DNA of 64,000 bases from Nostoc cf. commune SO-36 (GTDB lineage: Bacteria > Cyanobacteriota > Cyanobacteriia > Cyanobacteriales > Nostocaceae). The translations under genes were made by a program, and so were the position numbers. Location of the stretch: assembly GCF_023734775.1 (NCBI RefSeq), contig NZ_AP025732.1:868001-932000 (forward strand). The letters run 5' to 3'. The notes under the pieces are model-generated. The model was not told the origin of the DNA, searched no databases, and saw only the letters and a program-made list of their open reading frames with translations. Of the stretch, positions 9,031-17,917 are shown piece by piece (position 1 is the stretch's first letter; each line of letters opens with the position of its first letter).

Positions 9031-10194
9031 GTGAAGAATTTTTCCAAAATATCGCTATTGGTTTCCGATTTATCAAGTGCAGCTATTTTGCGTGCATACT
9101 TGATAGCAACAGCCCTAAGAACTTTAGAATATGAAGTGGAAATTATGGGGTTTTTATTTGGAAATAACTTATATCGAAATTTACCATCAGAATTAAAGGT
9201 TTATAATTTACCAGGAAAAAATTTTCCAGAGTTTTTTGGAGAAATAAACAAATTTTTGCCAAAAGTTAATGGAGATATAATTTATGCCATAAAACCACAA
9301 ATAGCGAGCTTTGGAGTTGCTTTATTAAAGAAAATATTTAGCCATAAACCTTTAGTTTTAGACATAGATGATTGGGAACTCAGTTGGTACGGTGGCGATG
9401 GCTGGCATTATTGTCCCACGCCTAAACAATTAGCTAGGGAATTGTTGAAACCAGACGGCGCACTCAGGAACCCTTATCATCCTTTGTACGTGAAATGGAT
9501 GGAAGGGTTAGTAAGTCAAGCTGATGCTGTGACTGTGCATACTAAATTTTTACAGCAGCGTTTTGGCGGTACATTTGTTCCTAATGGTAAGGATACTTCT
9601 TTATTTGATCCCACTCGATATGATCCTGAGTCCAGCAGAAATCGTTATGGTTTATCTGAATATCGTATTTTAATGTTTCCTGGTGCGCCAAGACCCTATA
9701 AAGGTTTAGAGGATGTTCTTATAGCACTTGATAAAATTAATCAGCCAGACTTAAGACTAGTTATTGTAGGTGGCAGTCCTTATGATGATTACGATCGGCA
9801 ACTTCAACAAAAGTGGGGACGCTGGATTATCAAATTACCAAAGTATCCAGCTGATGTTATGCCCGATTTGGTCGCAGCGGCTCATATTGTAGTTGTTCCT
9901 CAGCGAGATACCCCAGAAACTCGCGCTCAATTTCCCCTGAAGTTGACAGATGGAATGGCAATGGCTAAACCTGTATTATCAACGCGTGTTGGAGATATTC
10001 CCAAAATTTTAGGTAATACTGGTTATTTAGTTGAGCCTGCTTGTCCTGAACAAATTGCTGAACAAATTCAGTTGATTTTTCAGGATTTAGATGCAGCAAA
10101 CCAGCAAGGTATTAAGGCAAGAGAAAGATGTGTGGAACACTATAGCATAGAGGCTATGGCTTCTGCGCTCAAGTCGGTAATTGCTCAGTTGTGA
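9031..10194 (+). CDS. Glycosyltransferase family 4 (GT-B)
   Basis: A 387-residue GT-B enzyme that starts with GTG. The N-terminal Rossmann half includes KPLVLDIDDWELSWYGGDGW. The C-terminal half includes LMFPGAPRPYKGLEDVLIAL, LRLVIVGGSPYDDYDRQL and a nucleotide-sugar binding region around 290-325 (FPLKLTDGMAMAKPVLSTRVGD), equivalent to the EX7E area of GT4 enzymes. VVPQRDTPETRAQFPLKL is typical for retaining transferases of cyanobacterial glycan clusters. It lies 17 nt after the first transferase and probably belongs to the same transcript. The sugar specificity cannot be deduced. Confidence 0.82.
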   Translation: MKNFSKISLLVSDLSSAAILRAYLIATALRTLEYEVEIMGFLFGNNLYRNLPSELKVYNLPGKNFPEFFGEINKFLPKVNGDIIYAIKPQIASFGVALLKKIFSHKPLVLDIDDWELSWYGGDGWHYCPTPKQLARELLKPDGALRNPYHPLYVKWMEGLVSQADAVTVHTKFLQQRFGGTFVPNGKDTSLFDPTRYDPESSRNRYGLSEYRILMFPGAPRPYKGLEDVLIALDKINQPDLRLVIVGGSPYDDYDRQLQQKWGRWIIKLPKYPADVMPDLVAAAHIVVVPQRDTPETRAQFPLKLTDGMAMAKPVLSTRVGDIPKILGNTGYLVEPACPEQIAEQIQLIFQDLDAANQQGIKARERCVEHYSIEAMASALKSVIAQL

Positions 10195-10396
10195 ATTTTG
10201 ATTGGGCGTGGAGATTCCTTCGTTGTGCCAAATAGGTTCTAGTCTTCTATCTGGAAAAATATCTTGAAGTTGATGTAGTTGCTATGTAAGCATATTTTAA
10301 CAGGAGTGAGATATAAAATTTTTTTGATGATGAGCGTTCTCCGGCAAATAATTTGTGAATAATATTAATAAATTGAAATTGGCATAAAAATATACA
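10195..10396. other. Intergenic spacer before the ABC exporter
   Basis: About 200 bases with no ORF. It may carry an internal promoter for the ABC exporter gene, because the spacing is much larger than elsewhere in the cluster; no motif is decisive. Confidence 0.3.
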
Positions 10397-12721
10397 ATGT
10401 CTACTAGAAAAATACTAAGATTCGCTAAACCCTATCCAGGCTTGATTATGCTAACAATATTGTTAGGATTTTCTGGAGCTTTATTTAATGGGATTAGCAC
10501 AGCTTTAATTGTGCCAGTGGTTTTAAAAATTGTCGGGCAAGAAGTAGATTTAAGCACGGCTCCGCCCATCCTAAAAAGGATTATATCTCCATTTGATAAT
10601 ACTCCAGAAACTTATCGCATCGCAATAATGGCTGGAGCAATTATATTAACAATCATTTTAAAGAACTTAGCGAATTATACTAGCGCCTTAGCATCGAGTT
10701 CTTTAACCCGAAAGGTGACATCGGATATGCGCGAAGCCGGATTAAGGCTATTACTAGAAGTTGATATAGATTATTATTCTAAGACAAAGGTTGGTGATTT
10801 AATCAACCGTCTCGGTGGAGAAATTGGTCGGAGTGCAACTGCTATAGGTAGTACAGTCAAGTTAGTTATCCTGGGGATCACAATTTTAGTTTTTGTTGGT
10901 ATATTGTTGTCAATTTCTTGGCAGTTGACAATTGCTGCCACGGTTTTGCTGTCATTAGTGACGTTAATAAATCAGTATGCAATTTCCCGGTCTAAAAATT
11001 TCGGGAAGCAACTTAGTGAGATGTCTAGAGCCTACTCAATAGCTGTACTAGAAACCCTAAATGGAATTCGACTGGTAAAGGCGACGGGAAATGAAGAAAA
11101 GGAATATCAACGAATTAAAAAGTTAATTCGCAATCGCGAATTAGCAGATTTCCAATCTCAGGTTAATTCCGAAGCTATTGCACCTCTGAGTGAGGTAATG
11201 GGTATAACAGCTTTACTGCTAATTGTACTTTTGAGCAAAACCTTCTTTGCTGACCAGGTTTCTTCTCTTTCCACCGTGCTGCTGACATATTTATTAGTAC
11301 TGTTGCGAGTACTGCCATTGATTTCTCAGTTAAATACTATTCGCAGCAACTTTGCCGGGATCGGTGCCAGTGTAGATGCTAGCAATGACTTTTTGAGCTT
11401 GCACGATAAGCCGTTCATGGACAAAGGTAAGCTTCCCTACACAAAATTAGAAAAGGGAGTGTCTTTTAATTCTCTTTGCTTTGGCTACCCTGGTCATGAG
11501 AAGTTGGTACTCAAAGATGTGAATTTATATTTACCACATGGCACAACCTTAGCATTGGTAGGCAGTTCTGGTGCTGGTAAATCCACTTTGGCAGACCTTT
11601 TACCCAGATTCTATGATCCGATCTCTGGCAATATTGCCATTGATGGCACTGATTTGCGGGAGTTTGATGTGGTATCCCTGCGAAAGCGGATGGGAATTGT
11701 CAGTCAAGATACCTTTCTTTTTAATGACTCGGTGCGAAATAACATTGCATACGGGCGAGCAGGTGTTACTGATGATGAAATTTTGACAGCCGCCAAGCGG
11801 GCAAATGCTTATGAATTTATTAGCAAATTACCTCAAGGATTTGACACCTTAATTGGCGATCGCGGTGTCATGTTATCTGGTGGACAAAGACAAAGATTAG
11901 CGATCGCTCGCGCCATCCTCCAAAATCCCGAAATTCTGATTTTAGATGAAGCTACTAGCGCTCTAGATACCGTTTCTGAACGCTTAGTACAAGCTGCACT
12001 TGATGATCTAAGCCGCGATCGCACCACCCTAGTAATTGCTCACCGCCTTTCCACAGTCCAAAAAGCTAATCAAATAGCTGTCTTAGATCAAGGACAAGTA
12101 GTAGAGATCGGAACCCATGAAGAACTTTTACAAAAAGGCGGTTACTACTCACGCTTGTACTCAATGCAATTTAACGATCGTCCTAATCGTTCTAATAAAA
12201 ACTTAATTCAGAAAAAAATCCTCAAGGCAATGAGGCTAAACTCAAAAAAGTTCGCTGAATATCCTGAAGCTACTAAACACAATCAAACCTTTCTCCGTAT
12301 TTCTTACGAAATTCGCACGCAGATGAACTCAATGATTGGGTTACTCCGCTTATTGCTTGATAATTTAGTAGACAATTCTCAAGAACGGGAGGAATTAATT
12401 GGAGACTCTTACAAATCGGCTTCGAGACTTCTCAACACTATAGATGTTTTTGAGGATATTATTAACTTGCAAAATAAAGGACAATTTATCTACATTTCTG
12501 AGCAAAGTAAAGATATTATTAGTACCTATTATCAAACCTTTAATCATATCTCCATTGAATTTAGGACTTCTCTTAATATCATAGTTAACAATATACGTTC
12601 TGTAACTGATAATTTTTTATCCACTACAGAAGAACAAAGTAAATTAATTACTGAAAGTTATGAATCTGCTGTTTATCTGCTCGATATTTTAGAAAAATTT
12701 GAGGATAGTATTAATATATAA
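10397..12721 (+). CDS. ABC exporter (MsbA/HepA type) with two C-terminal HisKA-like repeats
   Basis: A 774-residue half-transporter. Residues 1-330 form a six-helix exporter membrane domain. The nucleotide-binding domain has Walker A GSSGAGKST (about 389-397), the signature LSGGQ (493-497), Walker B ILILDEATSALD (Asp517, Glu518) and the H-loop AHRLST. These enzymes flip lipids or lipid-linked glycans, fitting the surrounding glycosyltransferases; heterocyst HepA is a relative by type. After about residue 594 there are 181 extra residues. They contain two related segments, FLRISYEIRTQMNSMIGLLR (about 632-651) and HISIEFRTSLN (717-727), each followed by a helix like ELIGDSYKSASRLLNTIDVFEDI. They resemble the HisKA dimerisation helices of histidine kinases, but the phospho-accepting His is Tyr637 in the first and Ile720 in the second. 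Dimerisation or signalling roles are inference. Confidence 0.9.
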   Translation: MSTRKILRFAKPYPGLIMLTILLGFSGALFNGISTALIVPVVLKIVGQEVDLSTAPPILKRIISPFDNTPETYRIAIMAGAIILTIILKNLANYTSALASSSLTRKVTSDMREAGLRLLLEVDIDYYSKTKVGDLINRLGGEIGRSATAIGSTVKLVILGITILVFVGILLSISWQLTIAATVLLSLVTLINQYAISRSKNFGKQLSEMSRAYSIAVLETLNGIRLVKATGNEEKEYQRIKKLIRNRELADFQSQVNSEAIAPLSEVMGITALLLIVLLSKTFFADQVSSLSTVLLTYLLVLLRVLPLISQLNTIRSNFAGIGASVDASNDFLSLHDKPFMDKGKLPYTKLEKGVSFNSLCFGYPGHEKLVLKDVNLYLPHGTTLALVGSSGAGKSTLADLLPRFYDPISGNIAIDGTDLREFDVVSLRKRMGIVSQDTFLFNDSVRNNIAYGRAGVTDDEILTAAKRANAYEFISKLPQGFDTLIGDRGVMLSGGQRQRLAIARAILQNPEILILDEATSALDTVSERLVQAALDDLSRDRTTLVIAHRLSTVQKANQIAVLDQGQVVEIGTHEELLQKGGYYSRLYSMQFNDRPNRSNKNLIQKKILKAMRLNSKKFAEYPEATKHNQTFLRISYEIRTQMNSMIGLLRLLLDNLVDNSQEREELIGDSYKSASRLLNTIDVFEDIINLQNKGQFIYISEQSKDIISTYYQTFNHISIEFRTSLNIIVNNIRSVTDNFLSTTEEQSKLITESYESAVYLLDILEKFEDSINI

Positions 12722-12741
12722 AATTAGGGAAATATGAAATT

Positions 12742-13950
12742 ATGAAAAATACTTTAAAAAAACACTACATTTTCTTCATCGGCGAAGAGTTACCTCAGCC
12801 AGAAGCTCATTTAGTGCAGTCTACAAATGCAGCTAACGCCGCCGCCAACCTAGGATACTCAACGGTTTTAGTATACTTTGACAAAGGAGCAAAAGCGATT
12901 AACCCAGTTAATCTAGCTCGTCCTTTTCAACCAAGACAAACACCAATAGAACTTGTTAAATATTACAACCTCCAGGATAAGTTAAAAGTTGCTCCCTTAC
13001 CAATGCCTTGGCCAATTGACCATTTTCGGAGCAAATTTACTGATTCTAACACCATCGCTAGCAAATATTATTTACCATTTCACATCCTTCCGACTACCAA
13101 ACTTGTCCATAGTCGCAACTGGAATTTTGTAAAAGCTGCCATCAAAAATGGCATTCCGGCAATTTACGAACACCACCACCATGAAGACAAGCCATTTGAG
13201 CCAGAAATTGTTAATAATCCGCTGTTGCAAATTTCTGTAACCGTTGTAGAAACCATCCGTGAAAGCATGATTAAAAATGGGATGCCTCCAGAAAAAGTAA
13301 TTAAGTTGCACAATGGTTTTAATCGCTTGTTTATGGAGAGACAACCAGAGAAAGCGGCAGAATGGCGTCAAAAACTATTGCGAGACGAAAGCCAACAATT
13401 GGTAGTTTATGCAGGAGCATTACAGCAATTTAAAGGTATTGATGTACTAATTGATGTGGCTAAAAAAATGCCTAATGTGCAATTTGCCTGTGCAGGTGGT
13501 AAGCCAACAGAAGTGCAATATTATCAGCAATTGGTAAAAGAAAAAGAAGTTCATAATATTAAGTTTTTGGGCTACATCTTGCATAATGAGTTAGCATCTT
13601 TGCTACAAGCAGCCGATGTTTTAGCTCACCCTCATTGTTCAGGAAAAGCGGCAACTTTCACATCTCCCTTAAAGCTGTTTGACTACTTCGCCTCTGGAAC
13701 TCCCATTGTATCGACGGAAATTCCATCATTAGTTGAGTTTCAAGATACTCAAGCGATCGCAGCTTGGTGTGAACCAGATAACCCCAGCAAATTTGCCGAA
13801 AGTTTGAAGCGGGTTTTGGAAACTCATCCCAGAAAAATAGAGGGCTATCCACATGGTATCGAGTTTGTCAAGCAGTTTTCGTGGGAAAATCGAGCAGCAA
13901 AAATCCTTAGTTATGTTGACGAATCTCTGTTGCCCCAACTTATTCTGTAA
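12742..13950 (+). CDS. Glycosyltransferase family 4 (GT-B)
   Basis: A 402-residue GT-B transferase. The N-terminal half has the pattern EELPQPEAHLVQSTNAANAA for acceptor binding. The C-terminal half shows LVVYAGALQQFKGIDVLIDVA, VQFACAGGKPTEVQYYQQL and ADVLAHPHCSGKAATFTSPLKLFDYFASGTPIVSTEIPS, the donor-binding region in which the EX7E motif is replaced by SGKAATFTSPLKLFDYFASG. It sits 20 nt after the ABC exporter gene and is probably cotranscribed. An unusual His-rich run (YEHHHHEDKPFE, about 142-153) may take part in catalysis or metal binding. Substrates are unknown. Confidence 0.8.
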   Translation: MKNTLKKHYIFFIGEELPQPEAHLVQSTNAANAAANLGYSTVLVYFDKGAKAINPVNLARPFQPRQTPIELVKYYNLQDKLKVAPLPMPWPIDHFRSKFTDSNTIASKYYLPFHILPTTKLVHSRNWNFVKAAIKNGIPAIYEHHHHEDKPFEPEIVNNPLLQISVTVVETIRESMIKNGMPPEKVIKLHNGFNRLFMERQPEKAAEWRQKLLRDESQQLVVYAGALQQFKGIDVLIDVAKKMPNVQFACAGGKPTEVQYYQQLVKEKEVHNIKFLGYILHNELASLLQAADVLAHPHCSGKAATFTSPLKLFDYFASGTPIVSTEIPSLVEFQDTQAIAAWCEPDNPSKFAESLKRVLETHPRKIEGYPHGIEFVKQFSWENRAAKILSYVDESLLPQLIL

Positions 13951-13998
13951 AGAAAAATAGAAGAGATTAAGTAAAATGACAAATAACTAATAAATAAA

Positions 13999-14958
13999 AT
14001 GACTATTGCAACTGTAGGTATGATAAGCAGCTATCGAGGTTTAGAAACCAGAGCCGATTGGTTATGGCAACAAACCCCGAATCAATTTGGAGTTTGGGGC
14101 AATATGCAAATGCAAGCACTAGCTACCAAACCAGATTTTCTACTAATGTATCAATTTGACTTTCCCCAGACACCGCCACAAAAATCTTGGTTAGATAGTT
14201 TTCGCAAAGGTCAACAAAAATCAGTAGTAAACGTTGATTCTTTTTTACGTGGTGTTAACAAAGAGCGCATTATTTATTTATTGAGAGAACCACCTTTAGA
14301 TGAAATTGTAGAAATAACTAATCAGAATTATCAACAAGCTCAGAAGTATTGTGGCTACATTTCTGGGCCTGATGATTTTGCCCCCACTCCTGACTATATG
14401 CCTGCTATTTGGTATCACTCAAATTCATTTCAAGATTTAAATGAAATGCCACCACCTCAAAAGGTTGCCCCATGTAGTTGGATTACTTCAGGAATTAGCC
14501 GCACAGTCAACCATCGCCAGCGTTTAGACTTTTTGCAGTCCCTACAAGCTAGCGATATTAAATTTGATTTATATGGGCGTAACTTACCAGAATCGGTTAA
14601 AAAATCGGGAGAACTAGGTAATAAATGGTATGGGATGGCACCATACTATTACAATTTAGCAATTGAAAATTATGCTGATAATAATTGGTATGTCAGTGAG
14701 AAACTTTGGGATAGTTTGCTTGCTTGGTGTCTGCCCATTTACTATGGTGGGCCGGCTGCTGATAAATTATTGCCACCGGGTAGCTTTTTGCGGTTGCCCA
14801 GTTTAGACGAAAAAGGCATTGCCTACATCAAAGAAGTGACAGCTACACCTGATGCTTGGTATGCTGCCAAAGATGCGATCGCAGAAGCACGTCAAATCAT
14901 CTTACACAAATTAAACCTACTTAACTGGTTATCAAACTTTGTTGATCAACACTCATAA
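13999..14958 (+). CDS. Glycosyltransferase family 10 (fucosyltransferase-like)
   Basis: A 319-residue protein whose C-terminal half carries the GT10 signature: NHRQRLDFLQSLQ and IKFDLYGRNLP, then LAIENYADNNWYVSEKLWDSLLAWCLPIYYGG at about 230-261. It follows the family pattern of Glu-Asn, Tyr-Val-Ser/Thr-Glu-Lys and Pro-x-x-x-Gly. GT10 enzymes transfer fucose or a related deoxysugar in alpha-1,3/4 linkage from a GDP donor, but many cyanobacterial members are uncharacterised and the donor here is not proven. No membrane anchor is seen, unlike the eukaryotic enzymes. It ends 3 nt before the next transferase, which indicates an operon. Confidence 0.8.
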   Translation: MTIATVGMISSYRGLETRADWLWQQTPNQFGVWGNMQMQALATKPDFLLMYQFDFPQTPPQKSWLDSFRKGQQKSVVNVDSFLRGVNKERIIYLLREPPLDEIVEITNQNYQQAQKYCGYISGPDDFAPTPDYMPAIWYHSNSFQDLNEMPPPQKVAPCSWITSGISRTVNHRQRLDFLQSLQASDIKFDLYGRNLPESVKKSGELGNKWYGMAPYYYNLAIENYADNNWYVSEKLWDSLLAWCLPIYYGGPAADKLLPPGSFLRLPSLDEKGIAYIKEVTATPDAWYAAKDAIAEARQIILHKLNLLNWLSNFVDQHS

Positions 14959-14961
14959 ATT

Positions 14962-15942
14962 ATGAATGGTATTTGTACTCTTGGCAATGATTATGTTTTC
15001 GATCAGCTTGTGGCTTTGCTCAACAGTATTGATGTTATCTTGGGTTCAGAAACTCCTGTTTGTATCTATCCTTTCGATGATCAAACACAGCGAATTACTG
15101 ACGAAATAGCTAAACGCCCTAATGTATTTCTTTACGATGATCTAGAATCAATCAACCGCTGGGATCAGTTTATGCTGGCAGCAGCACCAGAACGATTGAA
15201 TCGTAGTAAATTCCGTCTTTATGGCGCTCATCGTCGTTTTTGCGCTTTTGACGGCCCGTTCGATAAGTTTATCTATTTAGATGCAGACACTTTAGTGATG
15301 AACTCATTAGCAACAGTGTTTGAAAAGCTAGATAGTTATGATTTTGTTGTCTATGATTTCCAATTTAAAGACGTTAGTAAAATATACAATGTTAATTCTC
15401 CGAAATTGCTAGAAGTTTTTCAGCAAGAACGGATTGATTCCGAAATATTTTGTTCAGGCTTCTATGGTGCAAAACGGGGCATATTCAACTTAGAGCAAAG
15501 AGATTTACTCATATCCTATTTAAAAAATGGTGAAGCTGAACTTTTATATGAAGGTGCTGGCGAACAACCACTGATAAACTATATGGTAATGAGGTCTAAT
15601 CTTTCTATTTATAACTTTGCTCGGCAATTACCAGATAATAAAAAAACAGGTTGTTCTGCCACCTCTAAACACTTCGAGGAACGAGAAAATCTTCTTTATG
15701 ACAAAGGTAATAGGCTAACTTATATTCATTACATTGGTATTCCTCCTAATATCAATCAAGCAGTCTGTGCTGGAGAGAATATTGAGTTCCCCTATCGAGA
15801 TTTGTTTCTCTATTATCGATATTTACACGAACCAGAAAAGCGTCCAGTCTTTCAAAACCCTCCTAAGCGTTACGGCGATGCCCCAGTACCAAATTTACTT
15901 ACAAGAGCGTTGCGAAAACTTAAACTAATTAACCAAGGATAA
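14962..15942 (+). CDS. GT-A glycosyltransferase, first of three tandem paralogues
   Basis: A 326-residue putative sugar transferase with a DxD motif at 107-109 (FIYLDADTLVM), preceded by the conserved AHRRFCAFDGPFDKF. The pattern FCSGFYGAKRGIF and the GEQPLINYMVMRS region correspond to the acceptor and catalytic parts of GT8-like folds. It ends with HEPEKRPVF and a basic tail that may touch the membrane. It is one of three paralogues (with 15946-16836 and 16853-17887) in a head-to-tail array with spacers of 3 to 16 nt, which suggests recent duplication and sequential addition of similar sugars. The exact activity is unknown. Confidence 0.7.
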   Translation: MNGICTLGNDYVFDQLVALLNSIDVILGSETPVCIYPFDDQTQRITDEIAKRPNVFLYDDLESINRWDQFMLAAAPERLNRSKFRLYGAHRRFCAFDGPFDKFIYLDADTLVMNSLATVFEKLDSYDFVVYDFQFKDVSKIYNVNSPKLLEVFQQERIDSEIFCSGFYGAKRGIFNLEQRDLLISYLKNGEAELLYEGAGEQPLINYMVMRSNLSIYNFARQLPDNKKTGCSATSKHFEERENLLYDKGNRLTYIHYIGIPPNINQAVCAGENIEFPYRDLFLYYRYLHEPEKRPVFQNPPKRYGDAPVPNLLTRALRKLKLINQG

Positions 15943-15945
15943 TTT

Positions 15946-16836
15946 ATGAGTAGGGGAATTTATATTGTTGCCAATGACCGAGTTATTGATAATGCGATCG
16001 CTTTACTCAATAGTATTCGTTACTATGACTCCGAAGTTACCGTTTATCTCATACCTTTTAATGAAAATTATCACAAAGTTGCAGAACAACTTACTACCTT
16101 ACACAACGTCCAAATCTTCCCAAATTTAGAACTTATTGATACATTTACCAAACGCATTGGAGAAATTTTCGATCGAGATTTCCTCGCTTTACCAAACAAA
16201 ATGCGTAAACTGGTGGCGTGGTTTGGGCTTTTAGATGAATTTATTTATATTGATACGGATATTGTCGTTTTTGAAAAAATTGTCGACAATTTAGACAAAC
16301 TTTCAGAAGTAGATTTCTTCTGTTGTGATTACCATCATGCCAATGAAAAGCTGCGAAATATTTTTTCCCCATTTGTAAAAGAGCAGCAAATTTTCTCTGA
16401 TGTCCAACTCCAAGATGTTTTTAACAGTGGCTTTTGGGCTTCGAGAAAAGGAGTTATTACTGAAGAACAAATGGATGAAGCTTTGCGCGAGTGTGCAGCG
16501 CATCGTGAATATTTTGATTTTTCTGAAGGAGTTACAGACCAACCAATTTTAAATTATCTCGTGCTGAAACTAATTTCAAAACGTGGAAATCTCGTCAAAA
16601 TTCCTGGGGGAGGGCCTGGTAGCTGGGCAGGTTCACGGAATTTCCAACAACAAGACTATGCCCTCTATGACCGAGGACAACGACTAAAATATCTCCACTG
16701 GGCTGGTACGCGGATGAAAGCTGGTAGTCCCTATTGGCAATTGTGGGAACATTATCGCTATCTCCATGAAGGTAAATTCGCTTTCATCCCCAAACTAACT
16801 CGCCGTTTATTTCCCTTTGTTGCTGCCCGTACTTAA
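15946..16836 (+). CDS. GT-A glycosyltransferase, second tandem paralogue
   Basis: A 296-residue paralogue of the neighbouring genes. It begins MSRGIYIVANDRVIDNAIALLNSI, which lines up with the starts of both neighbours. The DxD site is DTD at 103-105 (EFIYIDTDIVVF), and the C-terminal region keeps TDQPILNYLVLK and YLHWAGT in the same order. It lacks the FDGPFD-type segment before the metal site, so it is the most diverged copy. Four bases separate it from the preceding stop. A common role in building one repeat unit is inference. Confidence 0.68.
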   Translation: MSRGIYIVANDRVIDNAIALLNSIRYYDSEVTVYLIPFNENYHKVAEQLTTLHNVQIFPNLELIDTFTKRIGEIFDRDFLALPNKMRKLVAWFGLLDEFIYIDTDIVVFEKIVDNLDKLSEVDFFCCDYHHANEKLRNIFSPFVKEQQIFSDVQLQDVFNSGFWASRKGVITEEQMDEALRECAAHREYFDFSEGVTDQPILNYLVLKLISKRGNLVKIPGGGPGSWAGSRNFQQQDYALYDRGQRLKYLHWAGTRMKAGSPYWQLWEHYRYLHEGKFAFIPKLTRRLFPFVAART

Positions 16837-16852
16837 TATTAGGAGTATCCCA

Positions 16853-17887
16853 ATGATTGATGGTATTTACATCCTAGCTAATGATGTTGTCTATGACCAA
16901 TTAATTGCGTTGCTCAACAGTATAGAAGCTAATGCTGGCAGGAAAATTCCTATTTGTATACTTCCATATAATGAGCGGTTAGACAAGGTGAAAGCAGAGA
17001 TTTCATCTAGAGATAATGTCACTTTATTTGAAGATTCTGATTCCATAGCTTATTGGGATAACTTTGCTATTCAGATATGGAAAAATTACCCTAGAGCCCA
17101 AAAAAGTTGGCGAGGGTGGGGCTTTCCAGAACTTTATGAGTTACCAATGCACCGCAAATTTTGTGCTGTGGATGGCCCCTTTGATAGATTTATTTATTTT
17201 GATGCAGATACCTTGTTAATGGGGCCTGTAGATTATGTATATGAAAAATTAGATAACTATGATTGGGTCGTCAATGATTTTCAATATAAGTCTGACTTAA
17301 AATTTATTTTTGATGGGTCGTCAGAACAGATGCAGCAAGTTTTTAACTCAGATAGCTTGCAATCTAAAGTGTTTTGTGCTGGTTGGTTTGCCACTAAGAA
17401 AAATATTTTTTCTCCAGCGATCAGAGCCGACTTAATTGGCAAATTAACAGCAGGTGAAGCTGATGTAATGGCTTTTTTAGCGCCCGATCAATCCTTATTT
17501 AACTACATGGTCTTAAGAAGTGGAATTTCCTACTATAATTTTGCTTTCCATGACTGCGAACAAGCAACTGGTAATCACTGGAGTTCTCAATTTGATGTGG
17601 TAGATAATATCCTCTATGATCAAGGGTCGAGATTGACGTATTTACATTATATGAGTATATCTTCTTCAGCTTTCGTGCGGCTTTGTGGAGGCGAAGATGT
17701 TGATATTCCTTACCGCGATGTTTTCTTATATTATCGCTATTTAAAATCACCTGAAAAACGTCCTCAAAGCTTTACACGCCCAAGCCAGCTAACGCTTTTG
17801 CAAAAGTCTACTAGTAGTTTTATTCAGCAAAGAGTTAGCAATATTAAGCTAAAGTATCGCAATTTCAAGGATAGAATTACTCAATAA
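16853..17887 (+). CDS. GT-A glycosyltransferase, third tandem paralogue
   Basis: A 344-residue paralogue. I chose the ATG at 16853, preceded by AGGAG at a normal distance, because it gives an N-terminus (MIDGIYILANDVVYDQLIALLNSI) that aligns with both relatives; an upstream in-frame start overlaps the previous gene. The metal site is DAD at 117-119 (RFIYFDADTLLM), after MHRKFCAVDGPFD, very close to the first paralogue. FCAGWFATKKNIF and APDQSLFNYMVLRSG follow in the same order. A basic tail ends the protein. It closes the plus-strand glycan run. Confidence 0.7.
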   Translation: MIDGIYILANDVVYDQLIALLNSIEANAGRKIPICILPYNERLDKVKAEISSRDNVTLFEDSDSIAYWDNFAIQIWKNYPRAQKSWRGWGFPELYELPMHRKFCAVDGPFDRFIYFDADTLLMGPVDYVYEKLDNYDWVVNDFQYKSDLKFIFDGSSEQMQQVFNSDSLQSKVFCAGWFATKKNIFSPAIRADLIGKLTAGEADVMAFLAPDQSLFNYMVLRSGISYYNFAFHDCEQATGNHWSSQFDVVDNILYDQGSRLTYLHYMSISSSAFVRLCGGEDVDIPYRDVFLYYRYLKSPEKRPQSFTRPSQLTLLQKSTSSFIQQRVSNIKLKYRNFKDRITQ

Positions 17888-17917
17888 TTTAGCTAAAAGC
17901 TTGAAGTCAATTTTTGC

